Shown here piece by piece: positions 11,635-22,039 of a stretch of 64,000 nucleotides of DNA. Source of the DNA: Homarus americanus. Taxonomy: Eukaryota > Arthropoda > Malacostraca > Decapoda > Nephropidae. How positions within the stretch are numbered: position 1 is the stretch's first letter; each line of letters begins with the position of its first letter. Both the position numbers and the translations under genes were made by a program. The notes below the pieces were generated by a model. It was not told where the DNA came from. It did no database searches and worked only from the letters and a program-made list of their open reading frames with translations. Location: NCBI RefSeq assembly GCF_018991925.1, contig NW_024725489.1, positions 4,483,327-4,547,326 of the forward strand. Reading direction: 5' to 3'.

Positions 11635-11830
11635 CCACTGAAGCTAACCTAACCAAACCAAACCTAAAGCTAACCAAACCAAACCTAAAGCTAACCTAAC
11701 CAAACCAAACCTAAAGCTAACCTAACGAAACCAAACCTAAAGCTAACCTAACCAAACCAAACCTAAAGCTAACCTAACCAAACCAAACCTAAAGCTAACC
11801 TAACCAAACCAAACCTAACCAAACCCAACT
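11635..11830. repeat. 25-bp minisatellite rich in AACC
   Basis: About seven copies of AAGCTAACCTAACC plus AAACCAAACCT. Again built on AACC/AACCT motifs, directly downstream of the 30-bp satellite. Confidence 0.9.
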
Positions 11831-12381
11831 ATACCTGACCTCATTCCCTCAAATAGTGTTAGGACGGTTAATTAAGATGAAATAAGGTAAAGTAGTAAAA
11901 TATTCAGGTGATTAAAACAAAACAAACTACCGGGGTGCCGACCATCACTTACTGACAGACATACACTCATTTTTTCCCCATCTTTCCTCAAAAATAAAAA
12001 TAAAACTTCATTAAAATTTAACTATTCCTGATAACAATCCGGTAAAAGTAAGTTTGGTAAATCACGTTGACAAATTTCCGGGCAAAACTGCAATGGAATC
12101 CGGTTTTTTGTTATAATAATTTCCGGTTAAATATACTCTCTTGGTCCTCAACTTGACATTGTGGCTTCGAAACACAAATAAAATAAATAATGTCATCCAC
12201 TTACGTCATAATACATCAACCATTACAGACAGACAGACAGACAGACACAGCTAAATGCTTTACCCCCGTCATCATGTCTGCTGAAGGTAATTTAATGTTA
12301 AAATAAACATCAAAGGGAAATGTGTTTATAGAAGTTAAAAACAGAAAAGTAATAAGGACTAATTATTATTATAGTTGGCCT
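11831..12381. other. AT-rich stretch with CAGA run
   Basis: Unique AT-rich DNA. Only a CAGA tetranucleotide run (12225-12248) stands out. Confidence 0.5.
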
Positions 12382-12642
12382 TTAAGTCATCGTACTTAAG
12401 GGGTGAAGTCATCGTACTTAAGGGGTGAAGTCATCGTACTTAAGGGGTGAAGTCATCGTACTCAAGGGGTGAAGTCATTGTACTTAAGGGGTGAAGTCAT
12501 CGTACTCAAGGGGTTTAGTTATCGTACTCAAGGGGTTTAGTTATCGTACTCAAGGGGTTTAGTTATCGTACTCAAGGGGTTTAGTTATCGTACTCAAGAT
12601 AAGTCATCGTATTCAAAGAGCTAAGTCATTGCACTCAAGAGG
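12382..12642. repeat. 22-bp minisatellite
   Basis: About 12 copies of AAGTCATCGTACTTAAGGGGTG, given here as AAGTCATCGTAC then TTAAGGGGTG, with a later variant GTTATCGTACTCAAGGGGTTTA (12 bases changed or shifted). The unit is related to the 22-bp array at 22040-23225 (AAGTCATCATATTCAGGGGATC, split as AAGTCATCATAT/TCAGGGGATC). Confidence 0.92.
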
Positions 12643-12736
12643 ACACAAATAATAATAAAATAAAGAGCGAGTTTTTAAGACATTTCATAACAAACGTGAA
12701 TAAAAATCTGACCTTCGTATGTGATTTTTACATTTG

Positions 12737-12738
<2 letters not shown>

Positions 12739-12772
<34 letters not shown>

Positions 12773-12810
12773 ACACACACACACCCACACACACACACAC
12801 ACACACACCC
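12739..12810. repeat. (CA)n microsatellite
   Basis: About 36 CA units with CC interruptions. Confidence 0.95.
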
Positions 12811-13128
12811 CAGATAAGAAGGAAGAAATGCCTCGCCGTATCACATTAACTTATCTTAGTTTTAAAACCAGATAAGAGATGTTGTGTTTACAGAGGAAAT
12901 AACCAGAATTTTCCCTCTGTATCCTTATACGAAAATAAAATCTGATGTTAACCCTGGAAAGAAATGAAATGAAATGAAAATAAATAAAATCATGGGTGTA
13001 AATATGATCATTTTTTTTTTGGCAGCTTTATTTTCTTTTTTTAAACTCAATCACTACGAAATTTGATGCTTGCTTTAGTTCCCCAGTAAATTAACGGCGG
13101 TTAAAATTAGCTTTTTCTGTAAAATAGT

Positions 13129-13248
13129 CATACATGATACTGTACATACATGATGACTGTACATACATGATACTGTACAGACATGATACTGTACAGACAT
13201 GATACTGTACATACATGATACTGTACATACATGATACTGTACATACAC
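13129..13248. repeat. 16-bp minisatellite
   Basis: About seven copies of CATGATACTGTACATA, a partly self-complementary unit (TGTACA palindrome). Confidence 0.85.
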
Positions 13249-13291
13249 AACACTCATAAACACAATCCTAAACATACACGATACACAAGTC

Positions 13292-13295
<4 letters not shown>

Positions 13296-13341
<46 letters not shown>
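13296..13341. repeat. (CA)n microsatellite
   Basis: Uninterrupted CA run of about 23 units; the minus strand gives a poly Cys-Val frame that is not a gene. Confidence 0.95.
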
Positions 13342-13342
<1 letters not shown>

Positions 13343-13764
13343 AACCTTCCTGGTAACCCAAATTAAGCTCAAACTTCCGTCGAAAAATAAATTAAACAAA
13401 TTATATCAATTTACTTTTAATCCTTCCTTTCGCCTCCTCCTTCATTTTCTTTCCTGTCCTCCTCGACTTTATCTTCACGCCACAGTATCTAAATTAGGCA
13501 GCCGATACGGTAACGCTCAGGAAAAAAGACCTGATTATTATTATTTTTGTGTGACGCAAGGTTGTGTGCAGCCTCTCGCAACCATTCTTATTTCCTCTCC
13601 CTCTCATGACAATTAAACATCGGGAGTAAATTCTCAAAGACTTATACGCTTCTTTTGTTATCGTTCTTAATTAACTGGGAACCAGTTAACCTAACCTAAC
13701 CTAACCTAACCTAACCTAACTTAACCTTTCCTATATTATCAGTGATGGGGAACTTAACTTACGA
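13342..13764. other. stretch with a short telomere-like run
   Basis: Unique AT-rich DNA except for about eight AACCT units at 13686-13727. No coding signal. Confidence 0.55.
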
Positions 13765-15420
13765 TTCTCTGAGACTCTTGGTAAACGGTCATCTGAGACT
13801 CTAGGGTACACGGTCATCTGAGACTCTTAGGTACACGGTCATCTGAGTCTCTTAGGTACACGGTCATCCGAGACTCTTAGGTACACGGTCATCTGAGACT
13901 CTTAGGTACACGGTCATCCGAGACTCTTAGGTACACGGTCATCTGAGACTTAGATAAGGTCATCCGAGACTTTAGGTACACGGTCATCTGAGACTCTAGG
14001 TACACGGTCATCTGAGACTCTTAGGTACACGGTCATCTGAGACTCTTAGTACACGGTCATCTGAGACTCTTAGGTACACGGTCATCTGAGTCTCTTAGGT
14101 ACACGGTCATCCGAGACTCTTAGGTACACGGTCATCTGAGACTCTTAGGTACACGGTCATCCGAGACTCTTAGGTACACGGTCATCTGAGACTCTTTGGC
14201 ACACGGTCATCCGAGACTTTAGGTACACGGTCATCTGAGACTCTTAGGTACACGGTCATCTGAGACTCTTAGGTACACGGTCATCTGAGACTCTTGGGTA
14301 CACGGTCATCTGAGACTCTGTACACGGTCATCTGAGACTCTAGGTACACGGTCATCTGAGACTCTAGGTACACGGTCATCTCTGAGACTCTTAGGTACAC
14401 GGTCATCTGAGACTTAGGTACACGGTCATCTGAGACTCTTAGGTACACGGTCATCTGAGACTTAGGTACACGGTCATCTGAGACTCTTAGGTACACGGTC
14501 ATCTGAGACTCTAGGTACACGGTCATCTGAGACTCTTAGGTACACGGTCATCTGAGTCTCTTAGGTACACGGTCATCTGAGACTCTTAGGTACACGGTCA
14601 TCTGAGACTCTTAGGTACACGGTCATCTGAGACTCTTAGGTACTCTGGTCATCTGAGACTCTTAGGTCACATTAGGACTTTTAGGACACGGTCATCTGAG
14701 ACTCTAGGTACACGGTCATCTGAGACTCTTAGCACGGGTCATCTGAGTCTCTTAGGTACACGGTCATCTGAGTCTCTTAGGCACACGGTCATCTGAGGCT
14801 CTTAGGTACACGGTCATCTGAGACTCTTAGGTACACGGTCATCTGAGACTTGTACACGGGTCATCTGAGACTCTAGGTACACGGTCATCTGAGTCTCTTA
14901 GGTACACGGTCATCTGAGTCTCTTAGGTACACGGTCATCTGAGACTCTTAGGTACACGGTCATCTGAGACTCTTAGGTACACGGTCATCTGAGAGCTTTA
15001 GGTACACGGTCATCTGAGACTTAGGCACACGGTCATCTGAGACTCTTAGGCACACGGTCATCTGAGACTCTTAGGTACACGGTCATCTGAGACTCTTAGG
15101 TACACGGTCATCTGAGAGCTTTAGGCATCATCTAGACTCTTAGGTACACGGTCATCTGAGACTCTAGTACACCAGAGACTCTTGGGTACACGGTCATCTG
15201 AGACTCTTAGGTACACGGTCATCTGAGACTCTTAGGCCGGTCATTCTGTAGACACATCTGAGACTCTAGGTACATGGTCATCTGAGACTCTTAGGTACAC
15301 GGTCATTTGAGACTCTTAGGTACACGGTCATCTGAGACTCTTAGGCACACGGTCATCTGACTCTTAGGTACACAGTCATCTGAGTCTCTAGGCACACGGT
15401 CCTCTGATTCTCTTAAGCAC
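13765..15420. repeat. 25-bp minisatellite, 1.65 kb
   Basis: About 65 copies of GGTACACGGTCATC plus TGAGACTCTTA. Frequent variants are CCGAG for CTGAG, GAGTC for GAGAC, and losses of one to six bases, scattered through the array. Open frames of about 80 codons (for example 14281-14526 minus) are by-products. Confidence 0.97.
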
Positions 15421-15541
15421 AATAATTGAGCTATGACGAAGTGCCTCGATATGCTGTAATTCCTGCCTAGTGTTTAAATTTTAAGAATTACCGTATTTCA
15501 CCCTTGGATGAAGCTAGATGGCTTAACGTTTTAATAACTGG

Positions 15542-15712
15542 TTTAACCCTTCGAGGACGATGGTTTAACTCTTTCATGGCGATGGTTCATCTCTTCAGGT
15601 TGATGGTTTAACTTTGATGACATTTAACCCTTTCAAGACGATGGTTTAACGGAGAATATAATTGAATATGATTCATCCTTCGAGGTCTATGGTTTAAAGA
15701 TGACGGTTTAAC
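15542..15712. repeat. degenerate ~22-bp minisatellite
   Basis: Several diverged copies of CGAGGACGATGGTTTAACCCTT-like sequence (core GATGGTTTAAC). The same core forms the array at 23345-23815. Confidence 0.75.
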
Positions 15713-15746
15713 TTTCACATCCTCAGAGGTAACAGGCTATATTCAG

Positions 15747-15747
<1 letters not shown>

Positions 15748-15818
<71 letters not shown>
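15748..15818. repeat. (TA)n microsatellite
   Basis: Two TA runs separated by TTGTT. They lie at the tail side of the leftward SINE-like unit. Confidence 0.95.
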
Positions 15819-15822
<4 letters not shown>

Positions 15823-15932
15823 TTATTTATTTCATTAGCCCAATAAACACACGGATCTCTCTATATACAATTAGATGAACTGCTGATTGATGAGCTCACA
15901 CTGTGATCGGGGAACGCTAACCAGAGGTTCGG
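15819..15932 (-). mobile_element. tRNA-derived SINE-like unit (left, minus strand)
   Basis: Read on the minus strand it starts CTGGTTAGCGTTCCCCGATC, resembling a pol III A-box region, and ends in AAATAAATAAATA running into (TA)n. It mirrors the plus-strand unit at 16022-16141. No clear B box remains. Confidence 0.45.
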
Positions 15933-16021
15933 GATTTCTCTCAAAGGCGCTTCCACTGCAATTACCATTTAATAATCTTTAATAAGCCCCAAGTTTAGTG
16001 AGAAATTAAAGTCCAGTAAAT

Positions 16022-16096
16022 TCCGACCGGTTAGCGTTTCTCGTTCACAGTCATGCCTGGGCTGTGGGGTTCGAATCCTGGCGGGTTGAGGTGTTG

Positions 16097-16141
<45 letters not shown>
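16022..16141 (+). mobile_element. tRNA-derived SINE-like unit (right, plus strand)
   Basis: Starts ACCGGTTAGCGTTTCTCG (A-box-like), carries a perfect B-box-type GGTTCGAATCC at 16068-16078, and ends TTTTTATTTATATATA in a (TA)n tail to 16141. The spacing of the two boxes fits a tRNA-related pol III promoter. It is too diverged from a cloverleaf to be called a tRNA gene. Confidence 0.55.
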
Positions 16142-16143
<2 letters not shown>

Positions 16144-16481
16144 TAAAATTGCTAAAACCCTCCATTTTCATCAGTCGCCATTTTAGTATTATAAGAAATG
16201 TACGGTATTTATGTATATAATAATTGCGGTCAAAATGGCCTTAATGGCCTGTGACTCTACCCTAACTACAGGTGGTCATTTGTACCTCAATCAGGGATAA
16301 AGGTTAAAACAAATCACTCTGGTTCCTGCCATAGAAACAACGCCAGCACAAGATTCAAAACCTGAGTTACGCCAGACGAACCATCGCCTCGCCTTCCTCC
16401 ACCACACTTATTTTCCAGTACAGAAATAATTCTCAAATAACAAATATAGTTATCAAAGGAGAAAATTTGAGCAAATCGTGC

Positions 16482-16484
<3 letters not shown>

Positions 16485-16536
<52 letters not shown>
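16485..16536. repeat. (CA)n microsatellite
   Basis: About 26 CA units abutting the 5' side of the LINE fragment that follows. Confidence 0.95.
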
Positions 16537-16540
<4 letters not shown>

Positions 16541-17065
16541 CCTATGCCTCCCTACCTGGTTTCTCCTCCCTAAATGCCACACAACGTAAACACCTAGAAA
16601 GTGCAAAAGAGGGCATGCAAGATTATTCTCTCCCTTCCTACTCCACATAATCGAAGCGCTCAACACACTGACCCTTTCGACTCTCACTTGACCATCACCA
16701 CGACCTCATCTGGAAATTTGGTAAGAAGCTTTACACCATCCTCGACACCATTACCGCATCCAGCACATACGTGCACGAACTGATCGCTATAAGAACAGCC
16801 CAGTCCCAACCATTGTAAAATATCAATAACCTGTAATAAACCAGTGTATTCACTGCCAAAACACTACTCCTTGCACTGTCACTATGTTGAAATGAACTGT
16901 TGGAGCTTTTCCCCATCTAGTTATTATATCTCTTAGTCACTTATATGTTTTGTATATTATTTGTAATTGAAACCCATTCCCAAATATAATCATATTTTCA
17001 GCCTCTGGCTGCCAAGCTCTTTCAATAAACCGTTAATTATTCTATTATTATTATTATTATTATTA

Positions 17066-17066
<1 letters not shown>
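16537..17066 (+). mobile_element. non-LTR retrotransposon 3' end (family B, copy B1)
   Basis: Plus-strand 3' fragment with a decayed reverse-transcriptase C-terminus. QKRACKII (about 16604-16627) matches the VQKRACKIIL motif of a common LINE C-terminus. The 3' end has a small hairpin (CAGCCTCTGGCTG near 17000) followed by CAATAAACCGTTAATTATT and an ATT tail (17041-17066). The complementary sequence occurs at 58762-59577 on the other strand, confirming a dispersed family. Confidence 0.85.

Positions 17067-17122
<56 letters not shown>
17067..17122. repeat. (CA)n microsatellite after LINE tail
   Basis: About 28 CA units directly joined to the ATT tail of the LINE fragment. Confidence 0.95.
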
Positions 17123-17134
17123 ACTACTACCCAT

Positions 17135-17315
17135 CTGATTCATGACTCACTTCACCTATGACTCGTGAATCACTGTAACTAATGAAGTTATAAATTCTTT
17201 AAGTGAGTCATAAGTCTATAGTTTCACTTGAGGTATGATTCATGACTTAATTTAACCTGACCCATGAATCATTTGACTCATGAATGACACGACTTATGAT
17301 TCATGTCACAGTTAC
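17135..17315. repeat. short degenerate repeat with TGACTCA motifs
   Basis: Several diverged copies of GATTCATGACTCA and its inverse. The AP-1 consensus TGACTCA/TGAGTCA occurs three times in about 160 bp. Function unknown. Confidence 0.5.
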
Positions 17316-17396
17316 TTAAAAAATTTCTGGAAAGCGAAATATATAGACAAAATTAGACCAAACGAACGTTGATTATATTCTAAATTGAAAATAGAT

Positions 17397-17455
17397 AATA
17401 ATAATAATAATATAATAAATATACTATTGTAATAATAATAATAATAATAATAATT
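17397..17455. repeat. (AAT)n microsatellite
   Basis: Interrupted AAT run in two blocks. Confidence 0.9.
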
Positions 17456-17779
17456 CTGTTCCCCTTATATAATGTTACTGACCAAACTCCTCTCTCAGGG
17501 GTACCAACATCCTGCGGAGTCTCAATATAATCCGTCCTCTCACCACCCACCACTCAAGGGTTTATCGCCGCCACACGAGGGACAGATAGACCAGGACAGG
17601 ATGTGACCGCCAGCACGATACCACAACTGCCACCTGGATAATATAACTAAAGAGATAAACGGAGACTAAATGTGAAAAAATATCCAAGATGGAGGGTGGA
17701 TGAGAACGCCACCCCTCCCCCCTCAAAAAAATAGTGCCTCTTCAGCTGATCCCAAGGGAAGGCTGAGGACTTGAGCTAC

Positions 17780-17908
17780 CTGAACGTGAGCATACAAGGG
17801 AAAGAAGGCAAGGTTAAAGTCAGCCCGTGGAAGGTCTTCGTATGGTGGTGAGTCAGTCCTGGGCCGAAGGTGTTGGGTAATAGGTTCTTGAAGGTGTCCT
17901 ACCACGAC
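17780..17908 (-). CDS. candidate internal exon, unknown protein
   Basis: On the minus strand TACTCTTGTCTCTAG is a good 3' splice site and CAG followed by GTAGCT a fair 5' splice site. The 129 bp between them form 43 codons without a stop (residues include QEPITQHLRPRTDSPPYEDL and then PRADFNLAFFPLYAHVQ). It is GC-richer than its surroundings and is in phase 0 at both ends. It lies downstream, on the same strand, of the protein-like region at 19231-20524 and could belong to the same gene. I do not recognise the sequence. Chance open frames of this size occur, so confidence is low. Confidence 0.3.
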
Positions 17909-18219
17909 CTAGAGACAAGAGTACCTCACGACAGCCACTCAAGCTATTTTACTGGCGCCCCTCATAACAGTTATAGTAGATACTTCACCATAGCAGGTAC
18001 TTGTCACTCACACATACCCATAACCAACTCTTTTCACTTGCTCACCACCACAATTACTGAACCACCACTCTTTACCACCACCATGTAAGACCCCGCACGT
18101 TTACACAATTGTCATAGTGACTGCTTAAACGTGGATCAAAGAAACGGACCTGCCCAAGAAGATGAGATTTATCACCAGGCAGCTGGGTCAATCAGGTCAA
18201 ATGGGCCCTAACCCTAACA

Positions 18220-18550
18220 GTACTTATAAAACATCTGCAATCTTACACTGTACTTATAAACATCTCGGTAACTTACACTGTACTTATAAACATCTCGGTA
18301 ACTTACACTGTACTTATAAAACATCTCGGTAACTTACACTGTACTTATAAAACATCTTGGTAACTTACACTGTAATTTATAAAACATCTCTGTAACTTCC
18401 ACTGTACTTATAAAACATCTCGGTAACTTACACTGTACTTATAAAAGACTTGCAATAAATTTATAAAACATTTCGGTAACTTACACTATACTTATAAACA
18501 TCTCGGTAACTTACACTGTACTTATATAAACATCTCGGTAACTTACACTA
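18220..18550. repeat. 31-bp minisatellite
   Basis: About ten copies of ACTTATAAAACATCTC plus GGTAACTTACACTGT, with loss of single A's and one strongly shortened copy. Confidence 0.93.
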
Positions 18551-19230
18551 TTAACTACAGAATACAATTAATTATCCATTCCAACTTTATACTAAATATC
18601 TAAACAGAATCTACCAAATAACAAATGCTGATCAGTTTCGGCCTTAAGAGATTTGTTAATACTCAAAGATGAAACAAAAAGTACTAGGTAATCCTGCGGA
18701 GTCCTGACGTTAGACTTACAGTATATAATAAGACTTAAAGACTTACACAAGCTGCTGAGTTATTTGATTCATCCAGGTACATCAAAACACGTGAATACAG
18801 TACTGGGAAACAGGAACACACTGGCTTGGGGAGGTTGTCTATGTGAGATAAGGACCACAAACACGAGACTTTTAATTATTGTTTTATACTAGCCAGTGGG
18901 TAGAACTGAGGAGATCCTCCCTAACTCCTACCGTGGGCGCTAGACAAAAGTGGGAGGAGAGTTTAGCCCAAGAACTGAGAACCCATCGGTTCCTCTAAGC
19001 ACTGAAAATGAACAAGTGATAGAGTACAGTATGCACCATGCTTACAACTAAAACACTAACCTGTGCATAAGCTGTGTTGAGTTGGGAAGACTTAGAACGA
19101 GTTAAGCTTGTAGTGGAGTAGGCGAGATCTATCACTGTCACTGTTACTCAACAACCCAGCCGAAGGGTCACTGTTCTTTTTTGAACGCGGAACACTACCG
19201 TCTCTCACTGTCGCACTCATACCGTAAAGC
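18551..19230. other. stretch without recognised features
   Basis: Unique DNA between a minisatellite and the protein-like minus-strand region. Nothing supported. Confidence 0.45.
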
Positions 19231-20524
19231 TCAATTTGCTGGCCATCTCTTAACTGACGACCCAACACATGATGACCTTCTGTTTTGACTGGGAGGGTGA
19301 GAACCTCCTTGATTAATGGGTAAACTGATAATGTCTGAACGTTTGAACACCCCTGTGCTTGGCCCCATGGACTTGTGACATCACTGGTTCACGAGCCGGA
19401 TAAATCGCATTCGAGGTTGACCAGATGAATAACCGACACCACGGTGACCGGTTGGTTTAGCCGCGCCTCCACGATGACCGGTTGGATAAACTACACTTTT
19501 CGTTGGCCGGATAAATGAACCACACCTCGAGATTGGCCGACCAGGGAAGTTAGTCCTTCTGGCCATGATTTGGATGAGTTAAACTTTGATGTTTACCACA
19601 TGGTGGACGCCGCTTCTTAAGCTGGCCAGATGGGAAACGCCGCTTCTCTGCTGGCTAGATGGATGAGCCACACCTCGGTGCTGGCTGGACGGATACGTAA
19701 CTCCAAGTTGACCAGGAGGAATGAGGCCGGACTGGATTATGGGCCAAAGAGTGAGGCTGACCTGAGTGGAATAGCCAAAATCTAGACGGATTGGCCAAAT
19801 TGATGATGTTAGAGACTTGTGTGCCTGAATAAATGCAGACTCATCCTCGGGCTTCATCTGGGAGAAGTCGTCAAGTCCAGAGCATAGGTATGGGAAAGGT
19901 TTCAGCGCTGTAGTACCTCGCTGCTGCTCAGTTTTGTGTGTCCTGTCTCCGGAGATCTACTTCTTCCTTTTCTTCAAAGTTCCACCTCAGATCTAACGCG
20001 ACGATACTCTGCTAAATGCTGAAAGTGATCTGGGAGTGTCGATAAGGACGCCATTAGAGGGACTGCCATACCTATATGCAGACGAGGGACTGGAAGGTGA
20101 ACAATAACCAAGTGCAAGGTGTGTCTTTGTCAGCGAGGAGAAAATCTGATGGCCAAATCTTCGCTTTAGCTTCATCATTGTCGTCAAACTTGCACTGAGA
20201 AACAGGAGTGTTTGGCGGGGCTCGCTGGAAAGTACTTGCATCAATAAATGTCTGAATCAGTTCTGGCCGCTTCTAGGTGCAACTTGGGCAGAAGGGGAGA
20301 GACTCTTTGCTTGTACACCCTGGCACTAAAGTCCAGGGGCTCTAGGGGCGGCATGGGCTTGCTACATTCATCTTTAATCATCCGTGACATTAAGAATTTT
20401 GGGCTTGGAGTATTTCCTGATCTCGAAAGTTTGAGAAGGAGGAGACTGAGAGAGAACCTGCCACCAAACTGTCTACATCATAGTAGCTCTGTCATCCTTG
20501 TGATCTTATACTCACCGTCGCCAT
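19231..20524 (-). pseudogene. unknown protein-coding gene or pseudogene with frameshifts
   Basis: Minus-strand reading. An ATG at 20522-20524 gives MAT, then a possible 70-bp intron (donor GTGAGT at 20510-20515, acceptor CTCTCTCAG ending 20446). Protein-like segments follow in changing frames: SPPSQTFEIRKYSKPKILNV; RMIKDECSKPMPPLEPLDFS (to about 20241); TFIDASTFQRAPPNTPVSQC and DNDEAKAKIWPSDFLLADKD (to about 20072); CSPSSPSSAYRYGSPSNGVL; then one frame from about 19960 to 19231 broken only by stops near 19577 and 19380. The last part is Pro/Ser/Gly/Arg-rich with diverged tandem peptides (SSQHRGVAHPSSQQRSGV). It is GC-richer than its flanks. I recognise no family. It may be a decayed host gene, a retroelement gag-like gene, or a real gene with indel errors in the assembly. 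Confidence 0.45.
19385..19710. repeat. degenerate ~30-36-bp tandem repeat inside the unknown gene
   Basis: Diverged units around TGGCCGGATGAATGAGCCAC with CACCTCGG between. On the minus strand they give repeated peptides of the type SGQP/PTGHRG/SSQHRG, so the repeat may be part of a coding sequence. Confidence 0.6.
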
Positions 20525-22039
20525 ACAAATTTCAGTAGGTCAGTCGTGGGAGATGGGGGATGGGGGGGGGCACGGTGTCAGGTGTTGGAGTTATGCCCTT
20601 TATAACCACCTTCATCCTTCCTCAGCCCTCCACTGTCTACCACCAGTACCCTCAGGCACACTCCATAAAATTCACTAAACTTTCAAAATATCACTTGCAA
20701 ACCCAAGAATTATCTCCTATATTCATTTCAGTCATCATAAAATTTTATATTTTTTCAGCTCATTTCACTGTATAATATTATTATGTGGGTTAACACTTCA
20801 TTGATGATAAATGTTTCAAAGAGTATAATCAACTCTGGTGGCAGCTGAGCCATACTAGACCAGAGCTGTATCCTCTGTGGCCACCACAATGCAGTAGCTG
20901 ATAGCTAACCAACCTCGTCAAATGTACTCACTTATCTGTTATCAGAGGAGTGCCTGGTGGCACCGAGCAGATGGGTTAGTCAATTATGGTGGTGATAACA
21001 CACACGAGGGCCTCCACAACCATCCTCTTATGCCATATAGATTTTTAAGACAGTGTGAGGTGGGATTCGACATGTTCTGTCCCGTGCCACTGCTGATATC
21101 ATACCCTGGGCATGGTCTCGCATAAATATATTACCCAGTACAAGTGAGGGAAGTAGACACAGGAAGGTAGGAGCTGGTCGGTGGCAGTCTGTGGTTGCTA
21201 GGAGTCATCTGCCTCCTCTGGGGTGCCTGATAGCTGAGTGTTGACCTCACGAGGTGGACCATCCAGTGCCAACATTGTCACTGCACCTCTAAGGTCACAC
21301 CACGCCCGTGCACGCTGGCTGGATTACACCTGAGATGGAACGCAACAATGAGAGAGGACCATCCCTTCCTCCGAACACAAAAGGAAAGATAATGAACGTG
21401 ACACAAGGAGCTTGACCAGTGTCTAAATCTGGGGGGTCCCTGGCTTTTGACGTATAGCTTACTAACGGGACGTGGTTAGCATGACGTGGAATGTCTAAAC
21501 TTATCGCGGTTTAGTTTTGGTAGGCGGTATGGCTTAGCTTGACGGTGTAGTGGCTTGATGCGGCGTGACTAGACTTGATAGAACCTGCTACATTACCGGT
21601 ATATGGCTAGTCTTGACGAGGCTGGTCGGAGCTGGAGGAGGTGCAGTTAAGCTTCAAGGAACTGATCTAGATGATGGGACATGGACAGGCATGTCATGAC
21701 GTGGTTAAATTTGACGTGGCATACACTGGCACTGTAGGACGTGAGTTGACTTGACGTGTTAGACTTCTTGACACCTAACCATGCTTGACTGGGGCACTGC
21801 CAGGAGTATGAGGCCAGGGTGGTAGACTTCACCTCCTGCATGGGGATAGAGAAACAAAAGATCACACGTGAATCAGAACTGTAAGATGACCCGTGCGTGT
21901 GCTCTCTCTTTTTTTTTTTTTCTCTGTTCCAAGTGCTAAGATGTTAAAGGTACAGCTCAAAATTAAAAGTCGACACTACAAAATGTCTTAACTATTGGAA
22001 TACAATGACATTCGCTTGAGTACTATGCTATTGTACTGG
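20525..22039. other. stretch without recognised genes
   Basis: Mixed sequence. 21450-21760 has scattered TTGACGTGG/TAGCTTGAC motifs suggesting a very old tandem repeat. Short open frames (for example 20922-21125 plus, 21647-21865 minus) match nothing I know. Confidence 0.45.

Noticed and set aside
12382..12642. CRISPR array suggested by regular short repeats
   Set aside because: Units are contiguous with no unique spacers, and the sequence is eukaryotic.
16068..16078. tRNA gene suggested by a perfect B box
   Set aside because: No cloverleaf could be formed with the surrounding sequence; fits a SINE head better.
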